Shown: piece by piece, positions 57,700 through 64,000 of the stretch
Position numbering within the stretch: position 1 is the stretch's first letter
Layout of the letters: each line of letters begins with the position of its first letter
Source of the DNA: Anaerolineae bacterium
GTDB taxonomy: Bacteria; Chloroflexota; Anaerolineae; Promineifilales; Promineifilaceae
Assembly (NCBI GenBank): GCA_019637635.1
Contig: JAHBVI010000001.1
Coordinates: forward strand, 101,958 to 165,957
DNA: 64,000 bases
Direction of reading: 5' to 3'
Translations under genes and position numbers: made by a program
The notes under the pieces: model-generated
Seen by the model: only the letters and a program-made list of their open reading frames with translations
The model's database searches: none
What the model was told of the DNA's origin: nothing

Positions 57700-58536
57700 A
57701 TGCAAACCATTGGTCGGTATGAAATTCAATCAGAATTGGGCGAAGGGGCCACCGCCGCCGTCTTTCTGGCCCATGACCCCCAGACCCGGCGCCAGGTAGC
57801 CATCAAGGTGCTGCCCTACGGCCGTACCGATGACCCCCTCTTTACCCACCTCTTCCGCCGCGAAGCCGAAACCATCGCTGCCCTCTCCCACCCGGCTATC
57901 GCTCCCGTCTATGACTTTGGCTGGCATGGCGAGCAGTTGTACATGGTCATGCGTTACCTGCCTGGCGGCTCGCTGCTTGACCGGCTCCAGGCGGGCGACA
58001 TCGCCCCCGACCACCTGAACAACCTGATGAAACGCATCGCCGGGGCGCTGGACGAAGCCCACAGCCGGGGCATCATTCACCGCGACGTGAAACCGGCCAA
58101 CATTCTGTATGATGAGCAAGAGCAGGCATATCTGGCCGATTTTGGCCTGGCCAAAATTGCCCGGCGCAGTTCGGGCCTCACCAGAGAACTGGTCATGGGC
58201 ACACCCCATTACATGAGTCCCGAACATATGAAGGGGGAGACGTTAGACGGCCGTGCCGACATCTACGCCCTGGGTGTGGTGCTGTTTGAATGTCTCACCC
58301 GCCGCCTGCCCTACCCCTACAAAGACCCGGTGCAGGCCGCCAGAGCCGCCCTCCACGACCCCATCCCCTCGGTGCGCACCCATCGCCCCGACCTGCCCGT
58401 CGCCTGGGATACCATCCTGCAAAAAGCCTTAGCCAAAAACCGCAACGACCGCTACCAGCGGGCCACTGCCCTGGCGACCGACGTTGATCTGGCAATTACC
58501 CGCCGCTGGCATCTGCGTGCGTTGGAGAGTAATTGA
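57700..58536 (+). CDS. Serine/threonine protein kinase, cytoplasmic
   Basis: 278 residues: only a Hanks-type kinase domain. Glycine loop GEGATAAVFLAHD, ATP-binding K36 (VAIKVL), catalytic D129 (GIIHRDVKPANILYDEQEQA), DFG D147 (ADFGLAKI) and activation-segment MGTPHYMSPEHMKG. No membrane helix, PASTA or other sensor, unlike PknB. ATG at 57700. Substrates unknown. An array begins within its last codons. Confidence 0.92.
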   Translation: MQTIGRYEIQSELGEGATAAVFLAHDPQTRRQVAIKVLPYGRTDDPLFTHLFRREAETIAALSHPAIAPVYDFGWHGEQLYMVMRYLPGGSLLDRLQAGDIAPDHLNNLMKRIAGALDEAHSRGIIHRDVKPANILYDEQEQAYLADFGLAKIARRSSGLTRELVMGTPHYMSPEHMKGETLDGRADIYALGVVLFECLTRRLPYPYKDPVQAARAALHDPIPSVRTHRPDLPVAWDTILQKALAKNRNDRYQRATALATDVDLAITRRWHLRALESN

Positions 58537-58564
58537 GTAATTGCGCAATTACCCAATTACCCTG
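58530..58564. repeat. Inverted short-unit array, AATTGGGT flavour, between convergent genes
   Basis: GTAATTGAGTAATTGCGCAATTACCCAATTACCC; the kinase stop codon (58534-58536) is inside it, and it ends at the stop codon of the convergent exporter gene. Confidence 0.75.
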
Positions 58565-59416
58565 TTACTTTCCCTCAACTGCCAAAATCCCCAACCCGCC
58601 CAAAATAAATCCCATCCCCACCAGCATTACCCCGCTGACAACTTCACCGAGCAGGAAAATGCCCAACAAAGAAGCCGTGAGCGGTTCGGCCAGGGAAAGA
58701 GTCACGGCCGTCGCCACTGGTGTGTGCGCCAATCCCCGTGTATATAATAAATAGGCCAGCGCCGTGGCTATTACGCCCAACCACAAAGCCGCCATCAGGC
58801 CAGACGGCCGTGCCAGCCAGCTTATGTCCACAAAAAAGAGCAGCGGCAAAAGAACTAATGCACCCAAACTGAAGACAACGGCCGTTACCGTTTCCGGCGC
58901 ATGGTCGGCTAACAACGCCTTACTCATCAAAGCAAACAGGGCATAACTGCCACCCGCCCCCAAGGCCAGCAGCAGCCCACCGGCATTCACGGTCACATCG
59001 CCGCCGGTGAGCGCCAGCAAACTGCACCCGGCCACCGCACAGGCCGTCGCCGCCAGCCAGCGGGTTGACGGCCGTACTCTCCCCCTCACCCACGTCCACA
59101 GCCCGGCGATCACCGGGGCGCTGCCAATGGCCACCATCGTGCCCACCGCCACCCCGGTGCGGGCCACCCCGGCGAAAAAAAAGGGTTGGTACGCGGCCAC
59201 GGCCAGCGCGCCCAGGAGTAACGGCCGTTTGTGCCAGGCACGGCCGTCGGCCAACCGCCCGCGCCCCCAGGCCCACAACAGCAGCGCCCCGCCGCCAATG
59301 GCTAAACGCGCCGCCCCCACTGCCAACGGCGATACCCCGACCGGAGCCAATGCCTGCGTTGTGCCCGTCGTCCCCCACAGCACCGCCGCCAGCAGCACAT
59401 ACCAGACATCGCTCAC
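58565..59416 (-). CDS. EamA/DMT-family transporter
   Basis: 283 residues, ten hydrophobic helices arranged as two EamA repeats (WYVLLAAVLWGTTGTTQALA and GGSYALFALMSKALL, then AALWLGVIATALAYLLYTRG and LAEPLTASLLGIFLLGE). Such proteins export amino acids or other small metabolites. The start is a GTG at 59416 that overlaps the stop of the preceding membrane-protein gene (GTGA), so the two are coupled. Confidence 0.88.
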   Translation of the reverse strand: MSDVWYVLLAAVLWGTTGTTQALAPVGVSPLAVGAARLAIGGGALLLWAWGRGRLADGRAWHKRPLLLGALAVAAYQPFFFAGVARTGVAVGTMVAIGSAPVIAGLWTWVRGRVRPSTRWLAATACAVAGCSLLALTGGDVTVNAGGLLLALGAGGSYALFALMSKALLADHAPETVTAVVFSLGALVLLPLLFFVDISWLARPSGLMAALWLGVIATALAYLLYTRGLAHTPVATAVTLSLAEPLTASLLGIFLLGEVVSGVMLVGMGFILGGLGILAVEGK

Positions 59417-60291
59417 CGCTTAAATAGGCGACTTGAATAAGGCAGGGTAAACAGCCACAGACCGACTACGGCCGTAAGCAGCGTATTGACCACCAGCGCC
59501 GTGGAAGGGTTGGTCACGGCCGTGAACACCATCAGCGTCAGGTAGCCAAAAAAGAACAATGGCAGCGCCAGCAGCATCCACTCTACCGGATTATTCCGTT
59601 CAAAAGTGCGGTAATAGGGCGCTACCAATGCCGCCGCCAGGATAATCCAGGCCAGCACCATCACCGCCTGCCACCCTTCGCGCAGCACCGGCGTCACCGT
59701 CAGCCGTTCAAACACCGCCAGGGCCACAAACAAGATCAGCAGCGAAACCACCATGACCCCCACCAGAATGAGCAATTGTTGTAATAACCCCTGGGTAATT
59801 GCCTGAAAACGGCGGCTGGCGGCCCGCCACACGTAAGACAGCGCCGTAATCACCACCAGCCAGCCAAAGAAGTTACCAAAGGGAATACCCAACCAGGGGC
59901 CGGGCGGCGTCCATTCCCAATAACCCAACTGCGCCGCAATCGGGTCCATGCACAGGTCAATGCTGATCGCCAGCAGCCCGTCCAGCCACGGCCGTCGCGT
60001 CCAGAGCAACCCCAATTTATCACTGGTTTGCGTAGCCGCATAAAAAATCATGCCCCAGCTTAACGCCACCGGCAGCGGCACGGCTCCCGGCAGCATGATG
60101 TGAAACTGGCCGTACACATAGGCATGGTAATCCCGAATGTCCATATATTCGAGCAGATAGCCATACAACATCGCCATAATCAGAGTCAGCAGCATGTACC
60201 GCCCCTGTTTGCCGGCTTGCCACAACAGCAGCACTGCCAGCGCATACGCGCCAATCTCAATGCCTGTGAAATACCAGGGAATCGTCGTCAT
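59413..60291 (-). CDS. CruF-like carotenoid-biosynthesis family membrane protein
   Basis: 292 residues, ATG at 60291 behind CAGGAGGAAAA. About eight helices. DGLLAISIDLCMDPIAAQLG and YWEWTPPGPWLGIPFGNFFG with WLVV match the DUF422/CruF carotenoid 1',2'-hydratase pattern (D-P-x-A...W-x-W...GxPxxNFxGW). No other carotenoid gene is near, so the substrate may differ. Coupled to the EamA gene by a 4-base overlap. Confidence 0.75.
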   Translation of the reverse strand: MTTIPWYFTGIEIGAYALAVLLLWQAGKQGRYMLLTLIMAMLYGYLLEYMDIRDYHAYVYGQFHIMLPGAVPLPVALSWGMIFYAATQTSDKLGLLWTRRPWLDGLLAISIDLCMDPIAAQLGYWEWTPPGPWLGIPFGNFFGWLVVITALSYVWRAASRRFQAITQGLLQQLLILVGVMVVSLLILFVALAVFERLTVTPVLREGWQAVMVLAWIILAAALVAPYYRTFERNNPVEWMLLALPLFFFGYLTLMVFTAVTNPSTALVVNTLLTAVVGLWLFTLPYSSRLFKR

Positions 60292-60312
60292 TTTTCCTCC
60301 TGAATGAATAAA

Positions 60313-60391
60313 AAGTGTCAAGTATCAGGTGTCAAGTGTCAAGTCACCTGACACCTGCCACATGACACCTGACACCTGACACCTGACACGT
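60313..60391. repeat. Inverted short-unit array, GTGTCAAG/CACCTGACA flavour
   Basis: GTGTCAAGTATCAGGTGTCA and further GTCAAG units pair with CACCTGACACCTGCCACATG and further ACACCTG units. Between the CruF-like start and the stop of the large regulator. A palindrome GTGATCAC follows at its end. Confidence 0.82.
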
Positions 60392-60393
60392 GA

Positions 60394-63300
60394 TCACGAT
60401 TGCACCTGCGCCAGGTCATACCGGCAGCCCAATTCGGTGAAGATATGGGCGGCCTGGGCTAACGTGGCCGCGCGTTCGGGGTGATCTGGCGGCAGGCGAC
60501 GGCCGTATTCGCTGAGCAACAACCCCTGTGGATAGGGCATCCCCTGTCTGGTCGCCACCTCAATCCCCTTGCGCCACGCCTTGTATGCCCTATCCGGTTT
60601 GCCCGCCAGCCACGCCTCCAGCCCCAGGCACAACTGCCAATAAGGCCGGGCAATGGGAAACGAGCGGGCATATGCCTTGAGTCCTTTCATCGCCTGTGCC
60701 GTTTGCGCCGGCAGTTCCGGCGCATCATAGTCCGCCTCTTGCAGTCGCAGCAGCACTTCTGGCACGCCACAATGCCCCGGCTGCGAAATAAAGGCAATGG
60801 GCAGGGTGTTGGCGATCATATTGGCCCCTTTCACGGCCGTTTCATACGCCAATCGCTGCTCCCCCAACCGCCAATACACCAGCGCCATTGAGCCATACAC
60901 ACTGATCTCCACCAGATCATTAGAATACTCGCGCAAAATCTCCACTGTTTCCAGCCCAATCCGCAGCGCCTCATCCAGTTCACCCAGCGCCAACGCATTT
61001 TCCATCAACTGCTTCAAATTCCAGGTGTCGTGTAGCTGGTTCCCACTGCGATGGGAATAAGCCAATCCCTGCCGGGCAAACTCATTCGATTCCTGAAAAC
61101 GGCCGGTAAATCGAGCGATCCCTCCCTCTAACCCACCATTGGTCGCCCCTAATTGGGCGTCATTCAACTGTTCACAAATCGCCCGAATTTCTGCGCCCAA
61201 CTGCCGTGCCTTCTCCCACTGGCAGTAACCCATATAGTGGGTGCCTACCCGCAGCATGGTCAGACCGCGCGTCGGCAAATCATTCATCTCCGCCGCCGCT
61301 GCCAGCGCCAATTCAGCATACTTGTCGGCCAGCGGGCCTAAGGTCAACAGCCCCATGGTCATCGAGATGCTGGCATAAGCCCCCAACTGGGGCGACGGCT
61401 TTGCCAGTTCCGCCACATTCAGGCGGCAAATGGAATAATAGATAGCCGATACAGTCTGGCTGGCATTGAAATACGCCTCTGCCAGGTAATCATACACATA
61501 CGCCGCCGTCACCAGCCGTTCCGTCTCCTCTGCTTTAGCCTGAAGATAACGACGGGGGAAAAAGCGGTGTAACGCCTGGATACCATATTGCCCCACCGTG
61601 CCCAGGGCCAACCGCGGCGCCGACTCATATACCGGAAAGCCCAACAAAATGAGCGCCTGTTCCAGGTAAGGAATAGAAGCATCCGAGCGGCCCGATTGCA
61701 GTAAGGCCTGCCCCATAAACCTGTTCCAGATGCCTTCTTGCAGCCAGGTTATCTCCTGGCGAATGGGGGAATCGGTGGGCAGTTGTTTGAGCAGCGCCAA
61801 CAAATTGCCAAAGAATTGGGCCGCCTCACGCATCACCCCGTTGTGTAATGCCTGCATACCGGCTTTGTCCAGGTATTCAATGGCCTTGCGGGCTGTTTGG
61901 GTATTACCTGGCTCCAGGCTGGCGGCCAGATGCCAATGATAAGCGAGCAGCGGGTAAATGGAGGAAAGATCATCGGCCAGGGCGATTTCGTACCACTGGC
62001 CGATGGCCTGGTGCAATTGCTGCCGCTGCGCATAGAGCATGAGATTGTAGGCCACTTCACGCGAGAGGGCGTGGCGGAAAATATAGCTCACTTCCGGGTC
62101 GGTCGTGTAAAAAGGCGTGATTTTCAGCCGGTCGAGATCAGACACGTAGAGGGCAACCTGATCCCGTTCGTCGGGAATGGGGTAGATGTCGGCCAGGAGA
62201 TGCAGGGCAAAAATGCGGCCGATGACGCTGGCCACTTTTACCGTAAGCTGCTGCCCGGTAGAAAGGCGGCTGATGCGGGTGGTGATGACGCCTTCGATGG
62301 TGGTGGGGAAATTGATCTTTTGCAAGTCGCCGGTGACGCGGCAACGGCCGTCGGCCACCACAATGTGCCCCTCATCCCGCAAAGCATACGCTATCTCTTC
62401 GCTGAAAAAGGGATGGCCTTCAGCCGTATGCTGGATCAGGCTGGCTACGCTCTCCGGCAGGCTGGTAACGCCTAACCGCTGCTGCACCAGTTCCAGCGCC
62501 GCGTGGTTGCCCAGCGGTTCCAGGCGCAGCGTGTGGGTAGTGGGGCTGTTGAGCAGCAAACGGGCCTCGTCGGGCAGGTCGGGCGTTTGCATCGTCAACG
62601 GCCGTCCCGTCAGCAGCACCAGCAGCGGGTGAATCTGGTTCCGCGCCGCCGCCAGCAATTGCCAGGAAGCGGAATCCAGCCATTGAATATCCTCCACCAA
62701 CACAATATGGGGCTGATCGGGTTGGCTTTGCTGCTGCAACAAGGTCAGCAGCAAATCACGGGTATTGTCGGCCCGGTTTTCCTGGGTCATTTGGGCGGTC
62801 ACGGCCGTGTCCGGTAAATCCACGGGCAGCAGCGGGTTAAGCAGCGGCAGCAGCGGCAGCAGCGCCGGGCTTTCGGCCAGCCGGTCGGCCAGGAATTGCT
62901 GCACGCCAGACACATCCAACCGGCCTTCATGCTCCAACCCCAACAGGTTGATAAACAACGGCCGCCAGGCGTGGTAGGGTGTATGCTGTTCAATGGCTTC
63001 CGCAGCCACATACCAGATCGGTGCTTCCTGCCGGATGGCCGTCTGCAATGCCGTTTCCACCAGATGCGATTTGCCAATGCCGGCTTCACCTTCCACCAAC
63101 AGCAGCCCGTCCTCCCCTCTGGCGATGAGCGCCTCTATGTGCTGCTGCACCAGCGCCAGTTCTGGCGAACGACCCAACAGCGGCCACTGCGCGGCCATTT
63201 CCTGCCGGTTTGCCAGGCCCGGCTGAATGGTTGTTTGTGGCCGGTAAACGGTAACAGGCGCCGTCTTACCTTTCAGGGACAGGGGCGGCATGGTGTGGTA

Positions 63301-64000
63301 GGTGATGCTGCGGGCTGTCGCCTGGTAGGTGGTTTCGTCACACAGCGCCGTCACGCCGGCATCGTTCCCCATTTCAGCGGCAGCAGACATGAGCCGGGCA
63401 CTCAGGTTCACCACATCCCCCAGGAAGGTGTATTCGCGCCGGGTCTCGTTGCCCTGTTCGCCGCAAAAGACGCGCCCGGTGGTAATGCCCAACGCCCCTG
63501 GTACACCCAATGCGGCCAGCGCCGGACTGAGCGCCAGAGCAAATTGCACCCCACGCAGGGGATCGTTTTCGTGGGTAAACGGCGGCAGCCCCAGCACCAT
63601 CAGCAGATAGGTGCCCTTTTCATCTACTACTATGCGCGTCCAATGGCCTTCATAGCGGTACAGCAGTTCTTGTACGGCCGTGACTGCCCGCTGCAAGGTG
63701 GCTATGGCGTCCGGTTGATCATACGCAATGTCTAGCTTCAAAAACAGGATGGTCAGGCGGCGTAGTTCGGCCAACCAGCCATGGCGGCTGGCGCTGAGGT
63801 TATGCTGCACATAATGAGGCACGTAGCGGCGCAGTTTCTCTTCTGTTTCCGGGGATAAGTTGAGGGGCGAGGGGAGGGGTAACGGCCGTAACTCCTTCAC
63901 CTCTTGCAGGCGCATCACCCCATCTGCCAGATGTTTTCCCTTGACGGCATCCCCGGCCAATGCCCACGCCTCGCCAGACACCACCACCTCGCCGGCCGTC
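60394..64000 (-). CDS. Class III cyclase / AAA ATPase / TPR signalling protein (5' end outside window)
   Basis: At least 1200 residues; the frame stays open to the window edge (it reads TAGEVVVSGEAWALAGD), so the first cyclase domain is mostly missing. The next cyclase homology domain lies at about residues 70-240 (LRRLTILFLKLDIAYDQPDA, GITTGRVFCGEQGNETRREY, TFLGDVVNLSARLM). A STAND-like ATPase follows with Walker A LLVEGEAGIGKSHLVETALQ (about 292-311) and Walker B-like HIVLVEDIQWLDS. The C-terminal ~600 residues are TPR-type helices. The domain order is that of large adenylate-cyclase-type regulators common in Chloroflexi. Whether the cyclase is active cannot be read; the metal-binding Asp of the second domain is not clear. 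Confidence 0.85.
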   Translation of the reverse strand, partial: TAGEVVVSGEAWALAGDAVKGKHLADGVMRLQEVKELRPLPLPSPLNLSPETEEKLRRYVPHYVQHNLSASRHGWLAELRRLTILFLKLDIAYDQPDAIATLQRAVTAVQELLYRYEGHWTRIVVDEKGTYLLMVLGLPPFTHENDPLRGVQFALALSPALAALGVPGALGITTGRVFCGEQGNETRREYTFLGDVVNLSARLMSAAAEMGNDAGVTALCDETTYQATARSITYHTMPPLSLKGKTAPVTVYRPQTTIQPGLANRQEMAAQWPLLGRSPELALVQQHIEALIARGEDGLLLVEGEAGIGKSHLVETALQTAIRQEAPIWYVAAEAIEQHTPYHAWRPLFINLLGLEHEGRLDVSGVQQFLADRLAESPALLPLLPLLNPLLPVDLPDTAVTAQMTQENRADNTRDLLLTLLQQQSQPDQPHIVLVEDIQWLDSASWQLLAAARNQIHPLLVLLTGRPLTMQTPDLPDEARLLLNSPTTHTLRLEPLGNHAALELVQQRLGVTSLPESVASLIQHTAEGHPFFSEEIAYALRDEGHIVVADGRCRVTGDLQKINFPTTIEGVITTRISRLSTGQQLTVKVASVIGRIFALHLLADIYPIPDERDQVALYVSDLDRLKITPFYTTDPEVSYIFRHALSREVAYNLMLYAQRQQLHQAIGQWYEIALADDLSSIYPLLAYHWHLAASLEPGNTQTARKAIEYLDKAGMQALHNGVMREAAQFFGNLLALLKQLPTDSPIRQEITWLQEGIWNRFMGQALLQSGRSDASIPYLEQALILLGFPVYESAPRLALGTVGQYGIQALHRFFPRRYLQAKAEETERLVTAAYVYDYLAEAYFNASQTVSAIYYSICRLNVAELAKPSPQLGAYASISMTMGLLTLGPLADKYAELALAAAAEMNDLPTRGLTMLRVGTHYMGYCQWEKARQLGAEIRAICEQLNDAQLGATNGGLEGGIARFTGRFQESNEFARQGLAYSHRSGNQLHDTWNLKQLMENALALGELDEALRIGLETVEILREYSNDLVEISVYGSMALVYWRLGEQRLAYETAVKGANMIANTLPIAFISQPGHCGVPEVLLRLQEADYDAPELPAQTAQAMKGLKAYARSFPIARPYWQLCLGLEAWLAGKPDRAYKAWRKGIEVATRQGMPYPQGLLLSEYGRRLPPDHPERAATLAQAAHIFTELGCRYDLAQVQS

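Larger units (their letters stand above)
1..64000. repeat. Window-wide over-represented palindrome ACGGCCGT
   Basis: The octamer occurs several times per kilobase throughout, in coding and non-coding DNA; base composition alone predicts only one or two in 64 kb. In proteins it reads TAV, (D/N)GR or xRP depending on frame, explaining the frequent ETAV, DGRL and YGRP strings. Examples: 174, 854, 1067, 9572, 21381, 37357. Confidence 0.9.

Noticed and set aside
11284..60391. Intergenic arrays considered as CRISPR
   Set aside because: The units are 6-8 nt, inverted between arms and without unique spacers; no cas genes are present.
1..64000. tRNA or rRNA genes
   Set aside because: Looked for T-loop (GGTTCGAATCC-like) and rRNA core strings on both strands; none convincing.

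Overview
The window looks like a chromosomal segment of a Chloroflexota bacterium (Anaerolineae/Ardenticatenia-like). This is inferred from gene content and style, not from a marker gene: a mevalonate kinase beside a decaprenyl-phosphate phosphoribosyltransferase-type UbiA protein, a bacterial Elp3, secreted M14 and S8 peptidases with PKD or peptide-repeat tails, many response regulators, an orphan Ser/Thr kinase, a class III cyclase/AAA/TPR protein, and GC-rich DNA saturated with the palindrome ACGGCCGT. No rRNA, tRNA or CRISPR array was found. LAYOUT: 1-8.1 kb holds the end of a membrane protein, an HdeD-like protein, a secreted M14 carboxypeptidase, a CoA-type Nudix hydrolase and two translationally coupled response regulators. 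8.4-13.6 kb holds an ATP-grasp ligase, lysine 2,3-aminomutase, and a NarL-type kinase/regulator pair split by an orphan antitoxin and a 64-bp dispersed repeat. 13.6-20.6 kb holds a CBM48 protein, an M3 peptidase, an MFS exporter, a 9-codon ORF (MKNGYSWTG) and a divergent subtilase ending in eleven GYSWTG repeats, then a membrane histidine kinase. 20.7-24.9 kb is mixed metabolism and regulation (DUF427, LysR, REC, threonine synthase, enoyl-CoA hydratase). 24.9-29.9 kb is the rod-shape operon mreB-mreC-mreD-mrdA. 30-36.4 kb holds a PfpI protein, two exopolysaccharide genes, a LysM lipoprotein, a Nudix hydrolase and an aminotransferase. 37.4-39.3 kb holds isoprenoid genes. 39.4-48.4 kb is a housekeeping backbone (asp23, fakA, degV, recG, coaD) interrupted by small accessory modules. 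48.5-56.8 kb is an all-minus-strand accessory region: HigBA, GNAT, DUF4062-YbjN, a frameshifted PIN toxin with its antitoxin, an Elp3 operon, a TIGR02391-like protein, a pentapeptide-repeat channel and an F420-type oxidoreductase. 57-64 kb holds Hsp20, a Ser/Thr kinase, a DMT exporter, a CruF-like membrane protein and a very large cyclase/ATPase/TPR regulator running off the end. TWO SIGNALS STAND OUT. First, the minus-strand mini-ORF MKNGYSWTG has a well-spaced Shine-Dalgarno sequence and encodes the same peptide that is repeated eleven times, with synonymous variation, at the C-terminus of the neighbouring subtilase. It sits upstream of an exporter and an M3 oligopeptidase, which suggests an undescribed peptide (signal, leader or precursor) system. 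Second, nearly every gene junction carries an inverted array of 6-8-nt units. The units fall into a few sequence flavours (GGAGATT, TAATCCG, ATTATGA, AATTGGGT and others) but share one hairpin architecture. They often abut start codons or contain stop codons, and similar units occur in frame inside RecG. Start-codon choices and functions rest on reading motifs by eye. No database search was run.
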